This document shows positions 1 through 5,457 of a stretch of 5,476 bases of DNA, piece after piece; the first letter of the stretch is position 1, and each line of letters opens with the position of its first letter. Location of the stretch: assembly GCA_964576265.1 (NCBI GenBank), contig CAZNVB010000160.1, positions 1 to 5,476 of the forward strand. Reading direction: 5' to 3'. The notes below the pieces were generated by a model that saw only the letters and a program-made list of their open reading frames with translations, ran no database searches and was not told where the DNA came from. Source of the DNA: CAZNVB01 sp964576265. Lineage in GTDB: Bacteria > Acidobacteriota > Aminicenantia > Aminicenantales > UBA8522. Position numbers and translations under genes: made by a program.

Positions 1-870
1 GAGTGGCTCTATCCCGACGGCAGCGTCAACACCGGGCATACGAGGAATCCTGTCCCTTTCATCCTGGCCGATTTTTCCGCTCCGCAAAAGACTCTTCCAA
101 GTCTCCGCCCGGAGGGCGAGTTGGCCGACGTCGCTCCCACGGTGCTCGAGTTGGCCGGAGTTCCCTCTCCTCATGAGATGACCGGCCGGAGTCTGATCCT
201 TTCTGAGAGCCAGGTCGTAAGACCCAAGAAAAAAATCGTCGTGCTCATCCTGGACGGATGGGGGATGCGCGACGATCCCTATGGGAACCTAATCAAGGAA
301 GCGAAAACCCCGAACTTCGACGCCCTCTGGTCCGCGTTTCCCCACAGCCGGCTCCGGGCGTCCGGTGAAGCTGTAGGGATGCCTGCCCACGCGGTTGGAA
401 ACTCAGAGGCAGGACACCTTCATCTCGGCTCTGGGCGCCGGGTTCTTCTTGACCGGGTCCGAATCGACCGGACCATCGAAGATGGAAGGTTTTTTAAAAA
501 CCGAGTTCTTCTTTGGGCCATGAGTCAAGCGAAAAAAAGAAATAGAGCTCTGCATCTCATGGGAATCATCAGCCACTACAGCTCTCACGGAACGATTCGT
601 CATCTTTTTGCTCTCCTTCAGATGGCCCGACAAGAGAAACTCAGGAGAGTTTTTATTCACGGGTTCATCGGCCGCCGGGGAGAACGGCCGGAGAGTGGCG
701 CTGTCTACGTCGAAAAGGTCGAGGAAGAAGTCGCCAGAATCGGCGTCGGTGAAGTCGTCACCGTGATGGGAAGATACTGGGCTCTCGACCGGGAGGAAAA
801 TTGGGATCGGGTAGAGAAGGCCTATCGAGCCCTCGTTTTCGGCGAAGGGACTAGAGCCACGGGGAAATGA
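1..870 (+). CDS. gpmI: 2,3-bisphosphoglycerate-independent phosphoglycerate mutase (3' part) with a fused extra N-terminal half-copy
   Basis: This is the 3' part of a gene whose start lies upstream of the window; frame 1 is open from base 1 to the TGA at 868-870 (289 visible residues). iPGM interconverts 3- and 2-phosphoglycerate in glycolysis and gluconeogenesis in the cytoplasm, using two metal ions and a phosphoserine intermediate. Visible residues 1-67 are the normal C-terminus of the family: TGHTRNPVPFIL holds the conserved metal-ligand His (residue 13), followed by LADVAPTVLEL and EMTGRSLI, where family members normally end. Here the frame continues through a short linker (about 68-75) into a second iPGM N-terminus (75-283) with ILDGWG, GNSEAGH and GRYWALDR. 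It ends at the GEG that normally lies near residue 210 of a roughly 510-residue enzyme. The stop is 4 nt before the next gene, so it heads or joins the ABC operon. iPGM identity is secure. Whether the upstream part is a complete enzyme cannot be seen. Confidence 0.88.
   Translation, partial: EWLYPDGSVNTGHTRNPVPFILADFSAPQKTLPSLRPEGELADVAPTVLELAGVPSPHEMTGRSLILSESQVVRPKKKIVVLILDGWGMRDDPYGNLIKEAKTPNFDALWSAFPHSRLRASGEAVGMPAHAVGNSEAGHLHLGSGRRVLLDRVRIDRTIEDGRFFKNRVLLWAMSQAKKRNRALHLMGIISHYSSHGTIRHLFALLQMARQEKLRRVFIHGFIGRRGERPESGAVYVEKVEEEVARIGVGEVVTVMGRYWALDREENWDRVEKAYRALVFGEGTRATGK
223..849 (+). other. Degenerate N-terminal half of a second iPGM, fused in frame
   Basis: This domain-level entry covers visible residues 75-283 of the fused protein. 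It aligns by eye with the first ~205 residues of iPGM: the metal-ligand Asp of DGWG (D85), the catalytic Ser of GNSEAGH (S135), the HLMGIIS strand, the RVFIHGF strand, GRYWALDR and the closing VEKAYRALVFGEG. In Bacillus stearothermophilus numbering from memory, S62, H123 (H196), R153 (R226), R185 (R258) and R191 (R264) appear kept. The SDGGVHSH loop reads SHYSSHGT, and the DGRDTPP loop reads GRRGERP, which loses both Asp residues including D154. The rest of the phosphotransferase domain and all C-terminal metal ligands are absent from this copy. It has no own ATG with a ribosome binding site near its start, so it is made only as part of the longer protein. It may be an inactive regulatory or structural tail, or a decaying duplicate. 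Confidence 0.8.
861..865 (+). promoter_or_regulatory. Ribosome binding site of ABC ATPase 1
   Basis: GGGGA lies 9 nt before the ATG at 875, inside the last codons of the iPGM gene. This supports translational coupling across the 4-nt gap. A second ATG at 878 is in the same frame, so the start is uncertain by one codon. Confidence 0.5.
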
Positions 871-874
871 AGCG

Positions 875-1786
875 ATGATGATCGAAGTCAGAGACCTTCA
901 TTTCAGCTACGGCCGGATTCGCGCCCTGGAAGGCGTTTCTCTTTCTCTGAACGAGGGGGCCGTCGGACTTCTGGGGCCTAACGGAGCGGGGAAGAGCACA
1001 TTGCTCCGGATCCTTCTTGGATTCCTCGCTCCCCAGAAAGGGGAAGGCCGAGTTCTTGATTACGACATCCGGCGAGAGCAGGCGGAGATCCGGCGCTCGG
1101 TCGGCTATATGCCCGAAGACGATTGCTGGATTGCCGGCCTCGACGCCGTTCGTTTCGTGGCTTATTTCGGAGAACTCTCCGGAATGCCCCGTCGGGAAGC
1201 GATCAAGAGAGCCCATGATGTCCTATTTTATGTCGGCCTGGGCGAGGCCCGCTACCGGATGATCGAAACGTATTCGATCGGCATGAAACAACGACTCAAG
1301 CTGGCCCAGGCGATCGTCCATGATCCCCGACTTCTTTTTCTCGATGAGCCGACAAGCAACCTCGATCCTCAAGGTAGAAAAGAAATTCTCGAATTGATCA
1401 AGGACATATCTTCGGCGAAAAATATTCAGGTCCTCATCTCGTCCCATATCCTGCCGGATATAGAGGCCGTCTGTTCTGCGGTGGTGATTCTGAACCAGGG
1501 CAGGCTGGCGGCGGAGGGAAACATTCAGTCTCTCAGGGAGCTTCGCTTCCGCTTGTATGAAACGAAAATCAAGGGAGATGGCGGCGTCTTCAGAAATCGC
1601 CTCGAGGAGAACGGATGGCGAGTCGAAGAAACGGAAGACGGCCTGACCAAAATCTTCCTCCCCGAAGAAGCGAACATCGTCGACCTGTTCCGCGCGGCGG
1701 CCGAGACCGGAGTCCAGATCCGGCATCTCGTCCGGAGCCGGACCTCGCTCGAAGACCTCTTCGCTCGGACCGTCGGAGTCGATTGA
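875..1786 (+). CDS. ABC-2-type transporter ATP-binding protein (module 1)
   Basis: This is a 303-residue nucleotide-binding subunit that powers an ABC-2-type membrane exporter from the cytoplasmic face. The ATPase domain (about 1-220) shows Walker A GPNGAGKST (34-42), a Q-loop region reading YMPEDD (78-83), the signature YSIGMKQR (133-140), Walker B LLFLDEP (153-159), D-loop SNLD (161-164) and the H-loop His in SSHIL (H191). Glu in place of the Q-loop Gln and SxGMxQ in place of LSGGQ are usual in the CcmA/NatA-like subfamily. Residues about 225-303 form a C-terminal extension typical of ABC-2 ATPases (DUF4162-like, not verified). The gene follows the iPGM stop by 4 nt, and its TGA shares one base with the ATG of permease 1, so it is in the middle of a coupled operon. 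Function as an ABC ATPase is certain; the substrate is unknown. Confidence 0.96.
   Translation: MMIEVRDLHFSYGRIRALEGVSLSLNEGAVGLLGPNGAGKSTLLRILLGFLAPQKGEGRVLDYDIRREQAEIRRSVGYMPEDDCWIAGLDAVRFVAYFGELSGMPRREAIKRAHDVLFYVGLGEARYRMIETYSIGMKQRLKLAQAIVHDPRLLFLDEPTSNLDPQGRKEILELIKDISSAKNIQVLISSHILPDIEAVCSAVVILNQGRLAAEGNIQSLRELRFRLYETKIKGDGGVFRNRLEENGWRVEETEDGLTKIFLPEEANIVDLFRAAAETGVQIRHLVRSRTSLEDLFARTVGVD
1775..1778 (+). promoter_or_regulatory. Ribosome binding site deciding the permease 1 start
   Basis: GGAG lies 7 nt before the ATG at 1786, within the end of ATPase 1. The frame is open further upstream (to an ATG at 1615), but the extra 57 residues are Arg/Pro/Asp-rich, unlike a membrane protein, and overlap ATPase 1 coding. 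The 1786 start is therefore preferred. Confidence 0.5.
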
Positions 1787-2655
1787 TGACCATCAGAGAA
1801 AAAGGATACAGCCATTGGGACGGCTGCCTCTCGGCCCGTCCGCGGCCCTGGTGGCCGATCACCCGCATGGGGATCGGCCTGATGCTCAAGAAGAAGCCGT
1901 TCCGCTTTTTTTATTATGGAGGCTTTATCCCGGCGCTCGCCTTTCTCATCGGGATCTACATCAGCGAGCGGATCGAGGATTTCCGCTATCTGACGAGAGG
2001 AAGCCAGAAGATTCTCGAGGTCAACCCGGCTTATTTCAAGGCCTATTTCACGTCGGATTTTCTGCTTTTCATGCTGGTCGTCCTGCTGGCCGTCGGAGGA
2101 GCCGGCTTGATTTCGGAAGATCTTGCCTCCAACTCGCTTCAGCTTTATTTTTCCCGGCCCCTTAAGAAGCGGGATTATCTCTTCGGCAAGGCCGCCGTCC
2201 TGGCCTTCTTTATCCTGACGCTGACCCTCATCCCCGGTCTTTTCTTTGTCGTTTTCAAGCTGCTTTTCTCCGGAAGCTTTAATTTTCTTTCGGCCTTTCC
2301 CTGGCTCCCTCTCTCCATCATCGGCTATTCCGGCTTGGCGACCGTTTTTTTCAGCCTCTACGGTTTGTGCTTTTCTTCTTTGAGCAAAAACCGGAGATAT
2401 GTTTCCCTCCTGATTTTCGCTCTTTATTTGCTCTCCGACCTTCTGGCCAGCATTTTTTACGATAATTCAAAGAACCCGGTTTTGACTCTTCTTTCCCTGA
2501 AAATCAACCTCCAGCAGGTCGGGGCGGGAATCTTCAAACAGAAGCCGCCGTTCCCCGTCCCCTGGCTCTGGTCGCTTTTTGTCCTGATCGTCCTGGCCAG
2601 CGCATTTCTTTTCTTTTTGCGCAGGAAAGTCCGCGGGGTGGAGGTCGTCAAATGA
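1786..2655 (+). CDS. ABC-2-type transporter permease (module 1)
   Basis: This is a 289-residue integral membrane subunit, presumed partner of the ATPase encoded just upstream. About six hydrophobic segments are visible near residues 41-59, 91-109, 135-158, 172-196, 204-224 and 260-278. The cytoplasmic loop after segment 2, GLISEDLASNSLQLYFSRPL followed by KKRDYLFGK (107-135), is the characteristic ABC-2 permease signature: acidic residues, then L-S-x-P and a basic stretch leading to G-K. The first ~40 residues are polar, Trp/Arg/Pro-rich and cytoplasmic, ending in basic KKKPFR before segment 1. There is no large extracellular domain, so this is not a MacB-like protein. The start overlaps the ATPase 1 stop (TGATG) and the end overlaps the ATPase 2 start (ATGA). 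It is confidently an ABC-2 permease by context and topology; what it exports is unknown. Confidence 0.9.
   Translation: MTIREKGYSHWDGCLSARPRPWWPITRMGIGLMLKKKPFRFFYYGGFIPALAFLIGIYISERIEDFRYLTRGSQKILEVNPAYFKAYFTSDFLLFMLVVLLAVGGAGLISEDLASNSLQLYFSRPLKKRDYLFGKAAVLAFFILTLTLIPGLFFVVFKLLFSGSFNFLSAFPWLPLSIIGYSGLATVFFSLYGLCFSSLSKNRRYVSLLIFALYLLSDLLASIFYDNSKNPVLTLLSLKINLQQVGAGIFKQKPPFPVPWLWSLFVLIVLASAFLFFLRRKVRGVEVVK
2640..2644 (+). promoter_or_regulatory. Ribosome binding site of ABC ATPase 2
   Basis: GGAGG lies 7 nt before the ATG at 2652, inside the last codons of permease 1. With the ATGA stop/start overlap it supports the chosen start and translational coupling. Confidence 0.6.
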
Positions 2656-3578
2656 CGACCGTCATCGAAACCGTTAAGCTCTCCAAATGGTACGGGAGCG
2701 TCCTTGGGCTGAGTGATGTCAGCCTCAAAATCGAGCCCGGAATCGTCGGCCTTCTCGGCCCCAATGGAGCGGGAAAATCGACCTTCCTCAAGCTCGTCAC
2801 AGGCCTGTTGAAGCCCAGCCTCGGCTCCGTATCCGTTTTCGGCGAAAAAATCATCGGGAATTATCGCCTCTTTGCCCGGATCGGGTTCTGCCCGGAACAG
2901 GATTCATTCTACGACGAGATGACCGGCTGGGAGTTCTTGACGGGTCTGATGCGTCTCCATGGCTATTCCGCCGCCGAAAGCCGGCGGCGGGCGACGCATG
3001 CTTTGGAGACGGTGGAATTGACCAAGGACAGAGACCGAATGATCCGAGCTTACAGCCGGGGGATGCGTCAGCGGCTCAAGTTCGCCCAGGCGATTGCCCA
3101 TGATCCCGACCTTATGATCATGGACGAACCCCTCAGCGGGCTTGATCCATTGACCAAGAGAAAGCTCATTCGGTTGATCAAAAATTTTAAAGCCGAAGGA
3201 AAAACGGTCGTCGTTTCCAGCCACATCCTTCCCGAGATCGAAGCTCTGACTCAGACCATTATCCTCATTCACCAAGGAAAAGTCTTTGCCCAGGGCGATA
3301 TCCATGTCATCCGGGACCTGATCGAATCTCATCCTCACCTCATTTCGATCAAGTGCGATGATCCGCGCCGGCTGGCCTCACATTTCCTCAGGGCGCCCGA
3401 TGTCCTGAAAATTCATTTCGGAAGCGACGGCCGCTCCCTGCTCCTCGAAACGAACAATCGGGACCAGTTTTTTGGCCGTCTGACCGCCGTCCTAGCTGAA
3501 GGCCGTTTTGCCGTCGAGGAGATCACTTCGCCCGACGATAACCTTCAGGCTGTTTTCGATTATCTCATCGAGAAGTAG
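2652..3578 (+). CDS. ABC-2-type transporter ATP-binding protein (module 2)
   Basis: This is a 308-residue nucleotide-binding subunit, a distant paralogue of ATPase 1. Visible motifs are Walker A GPNGAGKST (37-45), the Q-loop region FCPEQD (79-84), signature YSRGMRQR (134-141), Walker B LMIMDEP (154-160), D-loop SGLD (162-165) and the H-loop His in SSHIL (H191). All catalytic elements look intact, so both ATPases of the cluster should hydrolyse ATP, unlike heterodimers with one dead site. A divergent C-terminal region (about 225-308) follows the ATPase core. It overlaps permease 1 by 4 nt and is followed after 1 nt by permease 2. The two ATPases are similar in motif spacing but clearly different at DNA level, so the duplication is not recent. 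Family assignment is certain; the substrate is unknown. Confidence 0.96.
   Translation: MTTVIETVKLSKWYGSVLGLSDVSLKIEPGIVGLLGPNGAGKSTFLKLVTGLLKPSLGSVSVFGEKIIGNYRLFARIGFCPEQDSFYDEMTGWEFLTGLMRLHGYSAAESRRRATHALETVELTKDRDRMIRAYSRGMRQRLKFAQAIAHDPDLMIMDEPLSGLDPLTKRKLIRLIKNFKAEGKTVVVSSHILPEIEALTQTIILIHQGKVFAQGDIHVIRDLIESHPHLISIKCDDPRRLASHFLRAPDVLKIHFGSDGRSLLLETNNRDQFFGRLTAVLAEGRFAVEEITSPDDNLQAVFDYLIEK
2968..2990 (+). repeat. Perfect 9-bp GC inverted repeat inside ATPase 2
   Basis: CCGCCGCCG (2968-2976) and CGGCGGCGG (2982-2990) are perfectly complementary and separated by a 5-nt loop AAAGC. There is no following T run, so it is not an intrinsic terminator. It encodes a Ser-Ala-Ala-Glu-Ser-Arg-Arg-Arg stretch in a helical part of the ATPase and may simply reflect GCC/GCG and CGG codon use. 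Confidence 0.6.
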
Positions 3579-3579
3579 G

Positions 3580-4395
3580 ATGAACGAGCCAAGCCGAAAG
3601 CTTTCTGTATGGACCGGCTTCGCGGCTTCGACGGGCCGGGTTTTCAGCCTTTTTTTCGCCCGGGGGAGAAAGGCTCGTCGGACAAAAGTTCTTTTTGCTT
3701 TCAGTTTCCTGCCTGTCGTCGTCTCCCTGATGCTCAGGTTCCATCATGTCTTATCCGAATCCCGGTCGTTTGACGGCGCCTATTATTTCAGCAACATCAT
3801 CATGGTGTTTTATCTCAACTTGATCGTCCTCATCCTGGCGCTTTTTTACGGGACTTCGGTCTGCTCGGAAGAAGTTGAAGGCCGGACGCTCTCCTACCTC
3901 CTGACACGGCCCTTACCCAGGCCGACGATTGTGCTGGGAAAGTCCCTGGCCGCTGTTCTCCTGATCGCCGAGATGGTCGGCGTGAGTCTGCTTTTTTCCT
4001 TTCTCGCCCTCAACTTCGGTCATCTTTCGCCGGTCGCCTGTTCGCGACTGCTCAAATATGGGGGAGTCCTCTTCCTGGGAGTCCTCTCCTATTCGGCGTT
4101 CTTCGTCTTTCTCGGGAGCGCGCTGAAAAGGTCGATTTTTTTCGGGTTGCTCTTCAGCTTCGGCTGGGAAAACATCGTTCAATATTTTCCCGGTTCGACG
4201 CAGAGATTAACTATTATCCACTACTTGAAATCGTTTTTGCCCGAGGCGTCTTCCGGCCGCTTTTCCTTCCTGACATTTCGTCTGGAAGCAACGAGACCGC
4301 TTCCCGCTTTGCTGATTCTGACTCTGGTTACAGCCGGATTCTTGGCCCTGGCCTGTCTTGTTTTCTCAAAAAAAGAATATCTTTATGAAGATTAA
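3580..4395 (+). CDS. ABC-2-type transporter permease (module 2)
   Basis: This is a 271-residue membrane subunit, presumed partner of ATPase 2. Hydrophobic segments lie near residues 37-53, 72-95, 120-145, 158-181, 183-200 and 241-263. The ABC-2 loop after segment 2 reads TSVCSEEVEGRTLSYLLTRP followed by a short linker to V-L-G-K (92-121), matching the position and pattern of the loop in permease 1. The N-terminus is short, polar and basic (RGRKARRTK just before segment 1), which fits a cytoplasmic N-terminus. The start at 3580 is chosen because it follows the ATPase 2 stop by one base. An in-frame ATG at 3508 would add 24 residues inside ATPase 2 coding. The ribosome binding site is weak (GAGAAG, 4 nt upstream), so translation probably relies on coupling. 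Its TAA shares TTAA with the stop of the opposing lipoprotein gene. Confidence 0.88.
   Translation: MNEPSRKLSVWTGFAASTGRVFSLFFARGRKARRTKVLFAFSFLPVVVSLMLRFHHVLSESRSFDGAYYFSNIIMVFYLNLIVLILALFYGTSVCSEEVEGRTLSYLLTRPLPRPTIVLGKSLAAVLLIAEMVGVSLLFSFLALNFGHLSPVACSRLLKYGGVLFLGVLSYSAFFVFLGSALKRSIFFGLLFSFGWENIVQYFPGSTQRLTIIHYLKSFLPEASSGRFSFLTFRLEATRPLPALLILTLVTAGFLALACLVFSKKEYLYED
4368..4392 (-). terminator. Weak candidate intrinsic terminator for the lipoprotein gene
   Basis: On the minus strand, directly after the lipoprotein stop, a 5-bp AT-rich stem (ATCTT/AAGAT, 4379-4383 with 4388-4392, 4-nt loop) is followed after 4 nt by seven T residues (4368-4374). The stem is short and AT-rich and lies inside permease 2 coding, so it could be chance. 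It is the only terminator-like structure at the convergent junction. Confidence 0.2.
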
Positions 4396-5378
4396 TTCTC
4401 TTCTTCGCTCTTCTGAACCTTCACTTTCTGACTGAGGCTTTGAAGGAGATCTTCCGGAATGACGGCCGTGATCTTGACGTAGTCGGCGCCGGATGTAATC
4501 TCGATCTTGTTCAGGACTTCGCCGAGCAGGGGTTCTTTGGCCGACACCGCGGATCCGCCCAGACTCTTGAATCCGATCAGCGTTTCGGCCATCTGCTTGT
4601 TTTTATCGGGGTTGGGACTGAGCGCCTTGATTTCCAGGCTAAGGTTGTTATCTTTCGAATCGAAGGCCAGGACGAGCGATTTGATCTCCGAGAAGGCCCC
4701 AAGCATTGGATTTTGGGACGCTGCCTTTTCCACGGTCTGTTGAGGTACGGAAAAAGCTCCCCAGACCATCGAGGCGGTGTTCGTCCCTTTGATCAGAGGG
4801 GCAAGATCCGCGCTCTTCCAGAGATTATCGGCCTTCTTCTGGAAGACGTCAATGACCTGTTTGACCGCCGGCTCCGAGCCGAAAGCGATGTTCGCATCAT
4901 CCAGGAAGACGCCGGACATCGGTTTTCCATCTTCCTTGTCCACGGTCTGATAAATCGTGAACCCGTCATACTCGACCTGAGTCGGCTCGCCCTTCTCCTC
5001 TTTGAGCATGGCGAGCAGCTTTTCCTTGTCGTATTTCAGGTTGATGATGGCCGCCCCGTCCTGGGCGGATTGACCGATCTCGCCCGTCATCGCCGCGACG
5101 GCGAAAAAGACGTCCTTTTGAGGATCGATCCCCGTGGACTGGACGAATTTCTGGTAGTCGCCACTCTTGTCTTCCTGAATGGCTTTATTGACCGCGCCCA
5201 TCTGCATCAGTCGATGCAAGTCGACGACGATCACCCCGCGCGATTCTTTCGGAAGTAGAGAGAGGACGTCTTCTGCCTTGGCTGCGCCGGACTTGGAAGC
5301 CGCAGGTTTCTTGGCGCAGGAGACGAAGATCAGACCGAAGCAGAGAACGGCCAAGACGATCAGTTTTCTTCTTGCCAT
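4392..5378 (-). CDS. Predicted lipoprotein of unknown function
   Basis: This is a 328-residue protein that I do not recognise by family. The N-terminus is a typical type II signal peptide: basic MARRK, a hydrophobic core (6-19), and a lipobox-like F-V-S-C ending at Cys21. Phe at -3 is less usual than Leu. Residue +2 is Ala, which by the E. coli rule would favour the outer membrane. A Lys/Ala/Ser-rich linker (22-36) leads to a soluble domain beginning LLPKESRGVIVVDL (41-54). Later blocks include QKDVFFAVAAM (87-97), AAIINLKYDKEKL (109-121), DGFTIYQT (138-145), ANIAFGSEPAVKQVID (162-177) and SLEIKALSP (247-255). The alternating beta/alpha pattern loosely resembles DUF3352-type secreted proteins, but this is a guess. 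The start is supported by a perfect AAGGAGG 7 nt upstream. It converges on the ABC operon, so co-function is not implied. Confidence 0.9.
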   Translation of the reverse strand: MARRKLIVLAVLCFGLIFVSCAKKPAASKSGAAKAEDVLSLLPKESRGVIVVDLHRLMQMGAVNKAIQEDKSGDYQKFVQSTGIDPQKDVFFAVAAMTGEIGQSAQDGAAIINLKYDKEKLLAMLKEEKGEPTQVEYDGFTIYQTVDKEDGKPMSGVFLDDANIAFGSEPAVKQVIDVFQKKADNLWKSADLAPLIKGTNTASMVWGAFSVPQQTVEKAASQNPMLGAFSEIKSLVLAFDSKDNNLSLEIKALSPNPDKNKQMAETLIGFKSLGGSAVSAKEPLLGEVLNKIEITSGADYVKITAVIPEDLLQSLSQKVKVQKSEEEN

Positions 5379-5385
5379 TAATTTT

Positions 5386-5392
5386 CCTCCTT
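5386..5392 (-). promoter_or_regulatory. Ribosome binding site of the lipoprotein gene
   Basis: The minus strand reads AAGGAGG, a consensus Shine-Dalgarno sequence, 7 nt before the ATG at 5378. It fixes the start and predicts strong translation. Confidence 0.9.
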
Positions 5393-5428
5393 AAAAAATC
5401 TGGAGACCCTCAGCTCTCTTCGGCCTCG

Positions 5429-5457
5429 ACTATATCAGAAACGGACTGGGGAAGCAA
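5429..5457 (-). promoter_or_regulatory. Sigma-70-like promoter of the lipoprotein gene
   Basis: On the minus strand, TTGCTT (5452-5457) and TATAGT (5429-5434) are separated by exactly 17 nt. The -10 element matches 5 of 6 consensus bases and the -35 matches 3 of 6. Transcription would start near 5422, leaving a leader of about 43 nt that contains the ribosome binding site. An 11-bp dyad, AGCAA-A-TTGCT (5453-5463), covers most of the -35 and could be an operator or chance. The region 5379-5476 holds nothing else recognisable. Confidence 0.5.

Noticed and set aside
488..538. T6A5 palindrome (488-502) and A7 run (532-538) as possible programmed frameshift sites in the iPGM half-copy
   Set aside because: Neither run sits in the phase needed for a canonical -1 slippery heptamer, and the zero frame keeps clear iPGM homology on both sides, so no frameshift is needed.
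952..1294. Missing LSGGQ and Q-loop Gln in the ABC ATPases as signs of inactivity
   Set aside because: YSxGMxQR signatures and a Pro-Glu at the Q-loop are normal in the CcmA/NatA-like ABC-2 ATPase subfamily. Walker A, Walker B and H-loop are intact in both proteins.
1223..1726. Minus-strand open frame (167 codons) opposite ATPase 1
   Set aside because: It is antisense to conserved ATPase motifs and its translation is charged and low in complexity without domain signals, which is typical of a shadow frame in GC-rich coding DNA.
1615..1785. Longer N-terminus for permease 1
   Set aside because: The added 57 residues are Arg/Pro/Asp-rich and overlap ATPase 1 coding. The ATG at 1786 has a GGAG 7 nt upstream and the classic TGATG coupling.
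3508..3579. Longer N-terminus for permease 2
   Set aside because: It would overlap ATPase 2 by 71 nt with a Ser/Arg-rich shadow-like peptide. The start at 3580, one base after the previous stop, fits the operon better.
4418..4446. CCTTCA/TGAAGG inverted repeat as a terminator for the ABC operon
   Set aside because: The 6-bp stem has a 17-nt loop and no T run follows it, and it lies inside the lipoprotein coding region.
4440..5258. Long plus-strand open frame (272 codons) opposite the lipoprotein gene
   Set aside because: It lies entirely antisense to a gene with a signal peptide, ribosome binding site and promoter. Its translation has no recognisable motifs and no ribosome binding site evidence, so it is a codon-bias shadow.
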